A stretch of 61,548 nucleotides of DNA from Caldanaerobius fijiensis DSM 17918 (GCF_900129075.1 NZ_FQVH01000013.1:1-61548); one strand, 5' to 3'; positions 15,155 through 24,492 are shown, numbered from the stretch's first letter. A program made the numbers and translations. Notes: generated by a model not told the origin, from the letters alone.

Positions 15155-17650
15155 CTAGAAATACATCTCATTCATAAATTCCATTTGAAATACAGGCATA
15201 GCAGAAAGTTCTACATATTTTACCTCATTTCTTATCTTTGCCGCCAATTCAAGGTAATCATCTGAAAGCAAAGCCATCTTGGCCCCGACTCCCGCTCCAT
15301 TTCCTATCTGAACGATTCTATCTTTTAGTATCTTGGGAATGAGTCCAATGTTTACAGCACTTTCTATTCTTATATAGTTACCAAAACCTCCTGCAAAATA
15401 GACCTTCTGTATATCTTCAGCTTGAATACCCAGCTCCTTTATCAGGATGTTTACACCAGCTGCTATAGCACCCTTTGCTAACTGAAGTTCCCTTATATCC
15501 TTCTGGGTCAACACAATTCCCGTTGAATCATCAAGCACAAATGCGACCTGACCGTTATATTCCACCAACCTCTTTAAAAGCCGGGGTTCCAATAGACCTT
15601 TCAGCTCTTCAGCTCTGTGCATCTTGCCTGTCTCATCAATTATTCCTTTTCTAATGAGCTCAGAAACGGCATCCACGATGCCCGAACCACAAATCCCTAT
15701 AGGTCTTTTGTCGCCTATGGTTTTATAAATACTATCGCTATCAAGATCTACATAGCTTATAGCGCCTGCAATACCTCCTGTTCCAAAAGTTATCTTAGCA
15801 CCCTCAAAAGCAGGGCCTGCAGCCGCAGAGCAAGATATCATCTTATCTTTATTGCCCAACACTATCTCTCCATTGGTACCAATATCCAAAAGTAAGCTTA
15901 TCTCTTCGCTCTCATACATGCCGCTTGCTATAATCGCTGCAATGGTATCTGCACCTATGTACCCAGATACCATGGGCAACATCACCACATAACCCTCAGG
16001 GTTTATTTTTATCTCCATTTCACTGGCTTTAAACTCTAATTCTTTGGTATATGCAGGTATATAAGGAGCGTTGGCGATATTGCCGCAGGGTATCCCTGCA
16101 AACATGTGCATCATGGTAGTGTTACCTACCACCACAATTTCATATATGTCATTGCTGTTTATGCCATTGTTTTGGCAAAAGTAAGACACGATGTCGTTCA
16201 ACTCTTCTATTATTAAATCGTGAAGCTCACCTAATCCCCTTTGATTCATAATCGTATGGTTTATCCTCGTTATTACATCAGCTCCATAGCGTTTTTGAGG
16301 ATTGAGAGCCGAATAGACGTCCAATTGTCTGCCTGTCTTTAAATCCAGAAAATACGCAGCAATTGTCGTCGTTCCTATATCCACTGCAATACCGTAAAGG
16401 TCTTCACGATCTCTTGACACCAAATCTAAAAGCTCGCCATTTCTTACTACCGCATTTACATTAAACGCGTTTTGTCTCAAGACATCGGGTAATTTGTATA
16501 TAACGTTATGCCCTACCTTTACGCTTCCAATGTTATCTTCCAGCCTTTTAAGATCATCCCTTTGATCATCCAGTCCTGGCTCTTCCAGTGAAACATTGAT
16601 TTTTTTTACTCTGGGTTTTAGCACAATTCCCTTTTCTTTACCTGAAGATAATACTACCGCATCCCTATCTATTTCTGGCACCAGGACTTCCATATCCTCA
16701 TCAATGAGAACAGCACATGCCAATCTATAACCTTTTTGAGCTTCTTCTTTGGATATAAAACCTTTTTCAATCTGTGTTAACCTATCAAATGGTTTTACAG
16801 GATGTACAATAACCCTGCACTTGCCACACGTTCCATGGCCGTTACAAGAATTCTCCACAGGAACCTTGTGTTCAGCCAGGACATCCCAAAGGCGCTGATT
16901 CCGCTTCACTTCTACCATCAGCCTATTGCCACCATTTATTATGTTCACATTATAACTTTGTTTCGCCCTCGGCATAACCCTGAACGCGCAATTATCCAGC
17001 TCACAATCGATGCAATCATGGTCCACTCTAGACACGGGAATACCTTTACCCATTCCATAAACCACGGATAGAGATTTAATGGGCTTCATCATAAAGTTCT
17101 CAGATAATTCTACCCCTATAGAGCTGCCATCGAGTATGCTAAATATGACCTCTTGATCCTTTATGTCCCAGTCATTGTGCCCCGGACTCAATCTATGTGT
17201 TATTCCAATACCTTCATTTTTAGCCGTATTCACTAACTGAAGCCAGAATTTTCTGTTAAGGCTACCCAATGCTGCGGCACCTATAGCATCGTAAACCATT
17301 CCCTTGAAATAATCCCCTAAACTGAAATGTTTATCGCACAGTTCATCAATATCCGGGCCTATAGTGGTTATAGCTATGATCAGCGAATCAGCTCCTTTTA
17401 TATTTCTTATGAGATAGTCACCTTTAAATTGATACTTTCCATCGACCAAGACAACCTTTTCTCGTTCATTTACTTCAAAAGGCAGCCTCTCATAGACTAC
17501 CATAGGTTTTATAAGCGACATGGAATGAGATATGGCTTCATCCACTTCTTTTAATATATCCTGTGGTATACTGCTAATCTCTTTATATCCCATATTTTTG
17601 AGGACGATGCTTTTATTTATAAGGACTTCTATATTTTTTTCAATCGGCAT
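15155..17650 (-). CDS. Corrinoid reductive activator: MetH-activation-like domain fused to RACo/RamA-type ferredoxin-ASKHA protein
   Basis: 831 residues, about 200 longer than usual RACo. Residues 1-228 resemble the AdoMet-binding activation domain of methionine synthase (RLSPGH at 153-158, then GVELSENFMMKPIKSLSVV, and a CxxCx5C at 213-221). Residues 242-325 form a plant-type [2Fe-2S] ferredoxin with C269, C275, C278 and C312. Residues about 419-831 are the ASKHA ATPase (DIGTTT at 424-429, LLDIGTNGEIVLG, FAGGFGNY). RACo proteins use ATP to push an electron onto inactive Co(II) and restore Co(I). The N-terminal fusion may help engage the corrinoid protein. First gene of a three-gene operon with 12-nt spacing to the next. 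Confidence 0.9.
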   Translation of the reverse strand: MPIEKNIEVLINKSIVLKNMGYKEISSIPQDILKEVDEAISHSMSLIKPMVVYERLPFEVNEREKVVLVDGKYQFKGDYLIRNIKGADSLIIAITTIGPDIDELCDKHFSLGDYFKGMVYDAIGAAALGSLNRKFWLQLVNTAKNEGIGITHRLSPGHNDWDIKDQEVIFSILDGSSIGVELSENFMMKPIKSLSVVYGMGKGIPVSRVDHDCIDCELDNCAFRVMPRAKQSYNVNIINGGNRLMVEVKRNQRLWDVLAEHKVPVENSCNGHGTCGKCRVIVHPVKPFDRLTQIEKGFISKEEAQKGYRLACAVLIDEDMEVLVPEIDRDAVVLSSGKEKGIVLKPRVKKINVSLEEPGLDDQRDDLKRLEDNIGSVKVGHNVIYKLPDVLRQNAFNVNAVVRNGELLDLVSRDREDLYGIAVDIGTTTIAAYFLDLKTGRQLDVYSALNPQKRYGADVITRINHTIMNQRGLGELHDLIIEELNDIVSYFCQNNGINSNDIYEIVVVGNTTMMHMFAGIPCGNIANAPYIPAYTKELEFKASEMEIKINPEGYVVMLPMVSGYIGADTIAAIIASGMYESEEISLLLDIGTNGEIVLGNKDKMISCSAAAGPAFEGAKITFGTGGIAGAISYVDLDSDSIYKTIGDKRPIGICGSGIVDAVSELIRKGIIDETGKMHRAEELKGLLEPRLLKRLVEYNGQVAFVLDDSTGIVLTQKDIRELQLAKGAIAAGVNILIKELGIQAEDIQKVYFAGGFGNYIRIESAVNIGLIPKILKDRIVQIGNGAGVGAKMALLSDDYLELAAKIRNEVKYVELSAMPVFQMEFMNEMYF

Positions 17651-17779
17651 ACGAAAACTTCATCTCCCCTATATCATAGTACCAGACAAGCGTAAACATA
17701 TCTTTTAATTTGCTATTATTTTTTTTAATTTTATATGGTATACTTTACAAAATCTTCGACAAAATAATGTGAAATCCTC

Positions 17780-17808
17780 TTGCACATCAGATAAAATCAT
17801 GGTAGTAT
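17780..17808 (+). promoter_or_regulatory. Sigma-A promoter of the leader peptide/exporter operon
   Basis: -35 TTGCAC (17780-17785) and -10 TAGTAT (17803-17808) with a 17-bp spacer, about 40 nt before the leader peptide start. The rest of 17651-17779 is A/T-rich with no further feature that I can support. Confidence 0.65.
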
Positions 17809-17847
17809 CTTTATATAGATTATATCATAAAACAAGGAGGTCGCAAA

Positions 17848-18006
17848 ATGAGATATACAAATGCAAAAACCTTAAGTACAAGAGATGTATTTATATATGC
17901 AGAAAGCGTTATGATCTTTGACAACATTTCATATTGCAGTAAAAGCACCAACACCATTTTGCGGCCCGTATGCTGTGGTTTTCGTAAGAGGCCATTTCGT
18001 ACTTAA
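17848..18006 (+). CDS. BmrB-like regulatory leader peptide, 52 residues
   Basis: ATG with a near-perfect AAGGAGG site opens a 52-codon frame that starts MRYTNAKTLSTRDVF and ends CCGFRKRPFRT. It has no domain. Placed between a good promoter and an intrinsic terminator, directly ahead of two ABC half-exporter genes, it matches the layout of bmrB-bmrC-bmrD of Bacillus subtilis. There a peptide of similar size (about 54 residues) controls read-through by ribosome stalling. The 3' part (TGTGGTTTTC, about 17973-17983) can pair with the left arm of the downstream terminator (GAAAAAAGCCAC), giving a plausible antiterminator. Antibiotic-slowed translation would then switch on the exporter. Homology of the peptide itself is inferred from position and length. 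Confidence 0.7.
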   Translation: MRYTNAKTLSTRDVFIYAESVMIFDNISYCSKSTNTILRPVCCGFRKRPFRT

Positions 18007-18036
18007 AAACTATACTATAACTTATTAAAGACAGTG

Positions 18037-18084
18037 AAAAAAGCCACGGGAACGCATAGATGGATGTATTTCCGTGGCTTTTTT
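18037..18084 (+). terminator. Attenuator terminator between leader peptide and bmrC-like gene
   Basis: GCCACGG (18043-18049) pairs with CCGTGGC (18072-18078); flanking A6/T6 extend the stem and give the U tract. It starts 30 nt after the leader peptide stop codon and ends 33 nt before the exporter start. Confidence 0.85.
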
Positions 18085-18117
18085 ATGTCTAATCAAACGT
18101 CAAAGGGGGTTTATTCT

Positions 18118-19863
18118 ATGTCATCATACAAGAGAATTCTGTCACATTTATACAAACAGCGATACCTGGCGTTGCTGCCTGTATTATCCATAGCCTTAAC
18201 TGTTGGCCTCGACCTTTATAATCCATATTTTTCTAGAATTCTTATAGACAAGGTTATCATAGGAAAACAGACCAAACTTCTGACCGGTATACTCATAACG
18301 CTTATATCTATAAACGCCATAAGGGGTATACTGATGTATCTAAGGTCTTATTACCTAGAGATGGTGTCTGAAAATACCGTACTCGACTTAAAATACGATT
18401 TGTTCAGGCATATCCAATCCATGCCTTTCAAATTCTTTGACGACATGGAAACAGGTGAGTTGATGTCCAGGATGACCAATGACATTGACAACATCAAAGC
18501 TGTCATCGCTTATGGAGCCAGCATATTTATAGAGTGCATTGTGTACCTGATATCCGCGACTATCTTGCTGTTGAATATAAGCGTAAAGCTTACACTATTA
18601 TCTATTGTGGCGTTGCCCTTTGTAGCGTACCTGGCATTTCGCTTTGAAAAACTTATAGACAGAATATACGGCAAGATAAGCGATCAGGCAGCCAAGCTCA
18701 ACTCTACTGCTGAGCAGAACATCGCGGGTATGAGGGTCGTCCACGCTTTTGGCAGGTGGAATTACGAAAGAGAAAAGTTCCGAAAAGAAAATAAATCTTT
18801 TCTGGACTTGAATATAGAGGAAACAGAAATATGGGCTAAATATATACCTATGATGGACTTTTTAAGCGGTTTAAGCGTCATAATCATGTTATACGTAGGT
18901 GGCCTTATGGTCATAAAAAAGACCATAACCATAGGGGAATTGGTGGCTTTTAACGGCTATATCTGGATGCTTATATGGCCCGTTAGAAACATGGGATGGC
19001 TTGTCAATATGATGGCTCAAGCCAAAGCATCTGCCGGCAAGATAATGTCTATATTCAACGCAAAGCCTGAAGTTGCAGATGCCAAAGATTCTATTGCTGT
19101 AGAGAATATACGGGGACACGTGGTCTTCAAAGACGTCTCTTACAAAAGAGAAGGCCAAACCATACTTGAAAAGATAAATATCGATGCAAAGCCCGGCTCA
19201 AAAATCGCCATAATGGGTACTACAGGTTCAGGAAAAACTTCCATAGTAAACCTCATAGGCAGGTATTACGAACTAACTTCAGGTGAGATAACCATTGACG
19301 GCATAAACATAAAAGACATGAGCCTTCGCAACTTAAGAAGCTGCATTGGTATAGTTATGCAAGATACATTTCTCTTTTCTGATACCATCGCTGCAAATAT
19401 CGCTTTCGGTAAGCCTGATGCTACCATGGAAGAAATCATAAAAGCCGCAAAAATAGCCAGAGCCCACGACTTTATTATGAGCATGCCTGAGGGCTATGAT
19501 ACCGTGGTCGGTGAGAGAGGGGTAGGTCTGTCAGGAGGACAAAAGCAGAGGATAGCCATTGCCAGAGCAATCCTCAAAGATCCTAAGATTTTGATACTGG
19601 ACGACGCCACATCCGCTGTGGATATGCATACCGAAAAAGAGATCATTGAAGCACTGAGCAATGTAATGAAAGGTCGTACCACCTTTATAATCGCCCATAG
19701 AGTGTCATCAGTCAAAGATGCCGATGAGATTATCATGCTAGAAAATGGTAGAATTGTAGAGCGCGGCAATCATAGAGAACTTATTGATAAAAAGGGCAAG
19801 TATTTCTCTCTTTATACCCAGCAATACAAGGTATTCGAATTTATCGACGAGGAGGCAATATAA
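18118..19863 (+). CDS. bmrC: ABC exporter half-transporter, BmrC-like (degenerate-site subunit)
   Basis: About 581 residues from ATG 18118 with an AAAGGGGG site; an upstream in-frame ATG would translate through the attenuator stem and is unlikely. Six membrane spans (about 1-310) are followed by a nucleotide-binding domain: Walker A GTTGSGKTS at about 365, signature LSGGQ at about 470, Walker B ILILDDATSAVD at about 490. Aspartate replaces the catalytic glutamate after Walker B, the hallmark of the degenerate-site subunit in heterodimeric exporters such as BmrC and TM287. It pairs with the next gene, whose ribosome site overlaps its last codons. Likely a multidrug or antibiotic exporter induced through the leader. 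Confidence 0.9.
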   Translation: MSSYKRILSHLYKQRYLALLPVLSIALTVGLDLYNPYFSRILIDKVIIGKQTKLLTGILITLISINAIRGILMYLRSYYLEMVSENTVLDLKYDLFRHIQSMPFKFFDDMETGELMSRMTNDIDNIKAVIAYGASIFIECIVYLISATILLLNISVKLTLLSIVALPFVAYLAFRFEKLIDRIYGKISDQAAKLNSTAEQNIAGMRVVHAFGRWNYEREKFRKENKSFLDLNIEETEIWAKYIPMMDFLSGLSVIIMLYVGGLMVIKKTITIGELVAFNGYIWMLIWPVRNMGWLVNMMAQAKASAGKIMSIFNAKPEVADAKDSIAVENIRGHVVFKDVSYKREGQTILEKINIDAKPGSKIAIMGTTGSGKTSIVNLIGRYYELTSGEITIDGINIKDMSLRNLRSCIGIVMQDTFLFSDTIAANIAFGKPDATMEEIIKAAKIARAHDFIMSMPEGYDTVVGERGVGLSGGQKQRIAIARAILKDPKILILDDATSAVDMHTEKEIIEALSNVMKGRTTFIIAHRVSSVKDADEIIMLENGRIVERGNHRELIDKKGKYFSLYTQQYKVFEFIDEEAI

Positions 19864-19864
19864 A

Positions 19865-21652
19865 ATGGCAAAAAGCAAATTGCTAGATGATGAGGTACTG
19901 GAAAAACCTTTTAACAAGAACACCTTTTTGAGGATAGCGGGATATTTAAAACCTCATATAAAAGCCATCGCGCTGATCCTGACCCTCATTGGCATAACAT
20001 CAGTCATAGGGCTTTTAAACCCATACCTCATGAAACAATCTATTGACAACTATATATCTAGAGGAGATATAAAAGGCCTAACGGTGCTTGTGTTGGTGTT
20101 CCTAACCTTGAATATCATCTCCATGATATGCTCAAGGTACAGGATAAGTATTATGTCAAAGGTGGCCAAAAATATCTTATATCAAATACGACAGGATTTG
20201 TTTTCCCACCTTCAAGAGCTTTCCATAGATTTCTTTGAGAGCAGGCCAATAGGTAAAATCCTCTCAAGGGTTATAGGCGATGTAAATTCGCTAAATGACG
20301 TCATTATAAACACAATCACCAGTATCGTACCTGACTCTATAACACTGATTGCCATCATCATAATCCTTTTTAAGCTCCATGCCCGCCTGGCAATCATAGG
20401 CCTCATTATCTTGCCATTCCTCGCCGTAAGTCTTTTTACTATCCAGGTCGTATCAAGGAAGAGATGGCAGCAGGTCAGGAAAAAATTTTCAACAGCCAAT
20501 GCCTATATTCATGAGACTTTTGCAGGAGCAAAAGTCGTAAAAGCTTTTGTCATGGAAGATGACACCTGCAATACCTTCTTAGACCTTTCAAAGGACATAA
20601 GAAGGGTTTGGTTAAACGCCATAAGGATAAACAACGCGCTATGGCCGGTAATTGACGCTTCATGGGGTATAAGTATGGCTCTCGTCTACTGGTACGGAAT
20701 AAAGCTATTAAATACTGGCGGAATTACCATTGGGCTCCTGGTTGCCTTTACAGGGTATATCGGTATGCTCTGGCAGCCCATAATAAACTTGAGCAATTTT
20801 TATAATTCCCTTATATCAGCTATGGCTGGAGCTGAGCGCATTTTTGAAATCATGGATATAAAGCCTGCCATCATAGAAAAACCAGATGCCGTTGAAATAA
20901 GTGAGATAAAAGGTGAAGTAGAATTTAGAAATGTAACCTTCAGTTACGACAAGGAGAGAGATGTACTTAAAAATGTAAGCTTTAAGGTAGAACCGGGTGA
21001 GACCATCGCTCTGGTAGGCCCTACAGGAGCCGGTAAAACCACCATAATAAATCTTATCGCCCGCTTTTATGACGCTACCGAAGGAAAGGTATTAATAGAT
21101 GGGCGAGATATCAGGGATATAAAACTGAAATCCTTAAGATCCAAGATGGGAATAATGTTGCAAGATACGTATCTTTTTAATGGTACCATCGCTGATAATA
21201 TAAGGTATGGAAAATTAGACGCCACTATGGATGAAATAGTAAACGCCGCAAAATTGGTCGGAGCCCATGATTTCATAATAAACATGGAAAAAGGTTATGA
21301 CACGGAAATCAAAGAAATGGGCAACAGGCTATCAGTAGGACAGCGCCAGCTCATAGCCCTGGCCAGAACCATAATAGCCGATCCCCATATTCTCATACTG
21401 GATGAAGCTACATCCAGTATAGATACCCATACCGAGATAATGCTGCAAAAAGCGCTAGAAAAAGTCATGGAAAATCGTACATCTTTCGTAATAGCCCACA
21501 GGCTTTCAACCATAAGAAACGCTGACAGAATATTTGTAGTAGACGATGGTAGAATCATAGAAATGGGATCTCACAGCGAACTCATAAATCTTAAAGGACT
21601 TTATTACAATCTGTATAAGTCGCAGCATGAAGCCATGGAAAAGATCTCTTGA
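19865..21652 (+). CDS. bmrD: ABC exporter half-transporter, BmrD-like (catalytic-site subunit)
   Basis: 595 residues from ATG 19865 (GAGGAGG site), one base after the preceding stop. Six membrane spans (about 20-330), then a nucleotide-binding domain: Walker A GPTGAGKTT at about 385, an altered signature LSVGQRQ at about 488, and Walker B ILILDEATSSID at about 509 with the catalytic glutamate. The normal Walker B here and the altered signature complement the opposite pattern in the partner, so the heterodimer has one active and one degenerate ATP site, as in BmrCD. An N-terminal hydrophilic extension of about 20 residues (MAKSKLLDDEVLEKPFNK) is typical of this subunit. Confidence 0.9.
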   Translation: MAKSKLLDDEVLEKPFNKNTFLRIAGYLKPHIKAIALILTLIGITSVIGLLNPYLMKQSIDNYISRGDIKGLTVLVLVFLTLNIISMICSRYRISIMSKVAKNILYQIRQDLFSHLQELSIDFFESRPIGKILSRVIGDVNSLNDVIINTITSIVPDSITLIAIIIILFKLHARLAIIGLIILPFLAVSLFTIQVVSRKRWQQVRKKFSTANAYIHETFAGAKVVKAFVMEDDTCNTFLDLSKDIRRVWLNAIRINNALWPVIDASWGISMALVYWYGIKLLNTGGITIGLLVAFTGYIGMLWQPIINLSNFYNSLISAMAGAERIFEIMDIKPAIIEKPDAVEISEIKGEVEFRNVTFSYDKERDVLKNVSFKVEPGETIALVGPTGAGKTTIINLIARFYDATEGKVLIDGRDIRDIKLKSLRSKMGIMLQDTYLFNGTIADNIRYGKLDATMDEIVNAAKLVGAHDFIINMEKGYDTEIKEMGNRLSVGQRQLIALARTIIADPHILILDEATSSIDTHTEIMLQKALEKVMENRTSFVIAHRLSTIRNADRIFVVDDGRIIEMGSHSELINLKGLYYNLYKSQHEAMEKIS

Positions 21653-21683
21653 TATATGTAAGCACACTACCTGGCCACATGTC

Positions 21684-21712
21684 TTGACTTATATAAATCA
21701 ATGGTATACAAT
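21684..21712 (+). promoter_or_regulatory. Sigma-A promoter of the TIM-barrel isomerase gene
   Basis: -35 TTGACT (21684-21689) and -10 TACAAT (21707-21712), 17-bp spacer, 58 nt before the start codon. Confidence 0.7.
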
Positions 21713-21770
21713 GAAAAATATAGAAAGGTAGACATTTGCCTGGTAATTAAAGAAGGGGGAGGTAAGGATT

Positions 21771-22637
21771 ATGAAAATAGGTTTAAGTACCTATAGTTTA
21801 GTACAATTAATTTACAAAAATGAAATGACAGTACTGGACGCCATACAGTGGATAGCAGACAATGGAGGCGAACATGTAGAAATAGTGCCTTTTGGGTTTA
21901 CTTTGGCTGATAACCCTCAGCTCGTAGAAGATATTAGAAAAAAAGCTGAAGATGTAGGTCTGGAAATCTCTATGTATTCAATACTGGCTAATTTATTACA
22001 AGAAACAGAAGAAGATTACGAAAGAGAAATCAAAAGATTAATGGATGCAGTCGATATCACTCACAATTTAGGCGCTAAGTTCATGAGGCATGATGTTGTC
22101 GCATTTAGAAATATGCCTGAAGACCCAGTAAAACAATTTGAAATAGATTTGCCAAAAATCGTAGAAGGGTGTAAAAGGATCGCTGATTATGCAGCTCAGT
22201 ATGGTATAATAACGACAATAGAAAACCATGGGTTCTATGTAAATGGAAGTGAACGCGTGCAGAGAGTCTTAAATGCGGTGAACAAACCTAATTTTAAGAC
22301 AACTGTTGACGTAGGAAATTTCTTATGCGTAGATCAAGACCCATTGATAGGTGTAAAGGATAATATGCGCTTTGCCGCCATGATACACCTAAAAGATTTT
22401 TACGTCAGAAAATATTATGATAATCCTGGTGAAGGCTGGTTTAGAACATCCCACGGGAATTATTTAAGAGGTGCAATAGTCGGCCAGGGAGACATGGATA
22501 TACGCCATATAATTAAAATTATAAAAGACTCCGGTTATGATGGATATATATCAGTAGAATTTGAAGGCCTGGAAGACCCAAGAATTGGTTCGAAATATGG
22601 TATGGATAATGCAAAGCGCATCTGGAATGAGGTTTAA
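21771..22637 (+). CDS. Sugar phosphate isomerase/epimerase-type TIM-barrel protein
   Basis: 288 residues of the xylose-isomerase-like / AP-endonuclease-2 TIM-barrel family. Conserved acidic and histidine metal ligands of these enzymes are visible in IENHGFYVNG, TTVDVGNFLC, MIHLKDFYVR, and EFEGLEDPR near the C-terminus. Members include inosose dehydratase, tagatose/psicose epimerase-like and hydroxypyruvate isomerase-like proteins; I cannot choose between them. It has its own promoter, a strong GGGGGAGG site and a terminator, so it is a single-gene unit and no neighbour hints at the sugar. Confidence 0.85.
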   Translation: MKIGLSTYSLVQLIYKNEMTVLDAIQWIADNGGEHVEIVPFGFTLADNPQLVEDIRKKAEDVGLEISMYSILANLLQETEEDYEREIKRLMDAVDITHNLGAKFMRHDVVAFRNMPEDPVKQFEIDLPKIVEGCKRIADYAAQYGIITTIENHGFYVNGSERVQRVLNAVNKPNFKTTVDVGNFLCVDQDPLIGVKDNMRFAAMIHLKDFYVRKYYDNPGEGWFRTSHGNYLRGAIVGQGDMDIRHIIKIIKDSGYDGYISVEFEGLEDPRIGSKYGMDNAKRIWNEV

Positions 22638-22668
22638 GAGGTAACAGAATCGTTCTTGTAAATAAGTA

Positions 22669-22695
22669 AAGGACCGATAAAACGGTCCTTTTTAT
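22669..22695 (+). terminator. Intrinsic terminator of the TIM-barrel gene
   Basis: AAGGACCG (22669-22676) pairs with CGGTCCTT (22683-22690), loop of 6, followed by TTTATA. It lies between converging genes. Confidence 0.85.
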
Positions 22696-22717
22696 AAATT
22701 ATAAAAGGTATATTAGC

Positions 22718-23902
22718 CTATCCGGCAACGTTTTCGCTGACATTTACCCTTTTCACATTTATAAAAGACGTAGAAATCAGATTGAGCAAAGCGATAAATG
22801 CAGCCCCTAAGAACACATATTTATAACCGTAAAGAGTCCATATCAAACCTCCCAGCGTAGGAATGCTCATAGATACCATGTGATCTAGACTCACACCGGT
22901 CGATAAGGTAGCTGTAAGGTCTTCTGGATCTATTATTGTTTTCTTTATGTACGTAGACCTAGCCATGCCTACAGCCATAAGCATCTGATCTACGATATAG
23001 CATGCAAAAGCCATATATAGAGCAAAACTTTCTGCGCGAAATTTTCCTAAATAAGCGTATCCCAAACTTATAAATATGAGTATAAAGGCTTCTCCCATGA
23101 GTATGTATTTTTCCCCTATAATGTCGATCAATCTGCCTACCAACGGTTTAAAAAATATCCCTATTAAAGCACCCACGATACCCAGCACCGCAAAAACCTC
23201 TACCTTCTGGTTAAATACTTTAATAAGTACCCACGGAGCAAATGTTATAAATACCTGCTTTCTAGCTCCAAATAATATATTTAGCCAGTAAAAAAGGCTG
23301 TACTGTTTTCTAAATACAAACTTGGCTTTCTGTAACTTCGGTTTTTCTGAATGCATCCTTATAGTCAATACTGCCGCCGTTACGAAAGCGAAACCTGCTA
23401 TGATAAACCCCAAATTGTAACTAATTTTAAAGATACCAAATCCCAGCAACACTGCAATACAACCTAGCACGTTACCCAAAGTATTTATAGAGTTTAACGT
23501 CCCCAACCGTTTACCCATATCCTCTTCTGTTGAAAGATTCATCCCGATACTGGAAGAAACAGGCATATACAGATGAAGACCCGTGCTATAAAGCACAAGC
23601 CATATCAACAGCACGTTAAAAGAATGGGCAAAAAGGCCTATGCCAAAAAGGCCCAAAGCTCCTACTAAATTGGCTACTACCGCAATCCTCACATCGCCCA
23701 AGAAGAATAAAAAGCCCGCTATAAAAACTACCAGAAGCCCGGGCAACTCCCTTGGAAATTCAATCCAGCCCCTCTGCAATGCTGAAATTTTAAACACTTC
23801 ATTTAAATAATTGTTCAATGTAGAATCGGAAATGCCTGAAGCAAAACCCAAAAACGCACCCGCCAGAAGAAAAAGTATGAAATCCCTTTCCTTTCTAGAC
23901 AA
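22718..23902 (-). CDS. MFS transporter
   Basis: 394 residues, twelve predicted membrane spans, starting at a TTG (MSRKERDFILF) with a GGGGAGG site 9 nt upstream. The loop after span 2 is short and lacks a clear GxxxDRxxRR motif (FFLGDVRIAVVANL), but the mid-protein KPLVGRLIDIIGEKYIL carries the second-half copy. The opening NNYLNEVFKISALQRGWIEFPRELPG is characteristic of a Thermoanaerobacterales-type MFS group of unknown substrate. Single gene; a terminator separates it from the osmC operon upstream. Confidence 0.83.
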   Translation of the reverse strand: MSRKERDFILFLLAGAFLGFASGISDSTLNNYLNEVFKISALQRGWIEFPRELPGLLVVFIAGFLFFLGDVRIAVVANLVGALGLFGIGLFAHSFNVLLIWLVLYSTGLHLYMPVSSSIGMNLSTEEDMGKRLGTLNSINTLGNVLGCIAVLLGFGIFKISYNLGFIIAGFAFVTAAVLTIRMHSEKPKLQKAKFVFRKQYSLFYWLNILFGARKQVFITFAPWVLIKVFNQKVEVFAVLGIVGALIGIFFKPLVGRLIDIIGEKYILMGEAFILIFISLGYAYLGKFRAESFALYMAFACYIVDQMLMAVGMARSTYIKKTIIDPEDLTATLSTGVSLDHMVSMSIPTLGGLIWTLYGYKYVFLGAAFIALLNLISTSFINVKRVNVSENVAG

Positions 23903-23970
23903 AAAAAATACCTCCCCCGCAAAAAATACATTACGATACTTTTTAATTATAGCATATTATAAATATCATG

Positions 23971-24006
23971 TAAAATAAAAGCCAGAGGAACGATCCTCCA
24001 GCTTTT
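23971..24006 (-). terminator. Intrinsic terminator of the lpd-lipB-lipA-osmC operon
   Basis: Minus-strand 12-bp stem (23995-24006 with 23977-23988, two G-U pairs) followed by ATTTTA, 43 nt after the osmC stop codon. Confidence 0.8.
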
Positions 24007-24048
24007 GTTATATTTATTCCTTTTATTTAACAAGTTATTAAACAAGCT

Positions 24049-24492
24049 TTACTCAATAACCACACCTGACGAAACCAGTTTAACTCCATTTGCCAATGTA
24101 TCGCCCACAGGGCATCTCTTTTCAATGAATTTAGCAAATTCCTTTACTTTATCTTCCGGCGAATCACTCTTTATGTGCATCTTAAATCTGACCTCCAGGA
24201 AACCTGGTCTGACATCAGAAAGACCCATAAACCCATCGGTATCCAGATCGCCTTCCAGCTCGACCCAGAATTCCTGCAGGTTTATGCCCTGCTGTTCAGC
24301 AAAAACTGCTGCAACAATGGACTGGCATGAACCCAATGCGCAGAGAAGGGCTTCTACAGGATTCATTCCCTTATTGGTACCGCCCAGATCCTCTGGTTCA
24401 TCTAAAACCATTTTAAATCCTCTCACATCGCTCTCTACCGCCAAGCCTTCTGGCAACTTTCTAGAAGTGGCCTTAAAAGTCACTACTGCCAT
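24049..24492 (-). CDS. OsmC/Ohr-family thiol peroxidase
   Basis: 147 residues from ATG 24490-24492 (GGAGG site 8 nt away, inside the end of lipA). The OsmC fold is clear: NPVEALLCALGSCQSIVAA holds the conserved cysteine (C56, with an extra C51), and the second, C127, lies in EKRCPVGDTLANG. OsmC and Ohr reduce organic hydroperoxides; Ohr is known to be re-reduced by lipoylated proteins and dihydrolipoamide dehydrogenase rather than thioredoxin. Here the gene is last in an operon encoding exactly such a dehydrogenase and the two lipoylation enzymes, and it overlaps lipA by 20 nt. A lipoyl-dependent peroxidase role is therefore a strong inference. Confidence 0.88.
   Translation of the reverse strand: MAVVTFKATSRKLPEGLAVESDVRGFKMVLDEPEDLGGTNKGMNPVEALLCALGSCQSIVAAVFAEQQGINLQEFWVELEGDLDTDGFMGLSDVRPGFLEVRFKMHIKSDSPEDKVKEFAKFIEKRCPVGDTLANGVKLVSSGVVIE

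Noticed and set aside
18034-18117. Upstream start for the BmrC-like protein at 18034
   Set aside because: It would translate through the attenuator hairpin and add a non-family N-terminus; AAAGGGGG supports 18118.
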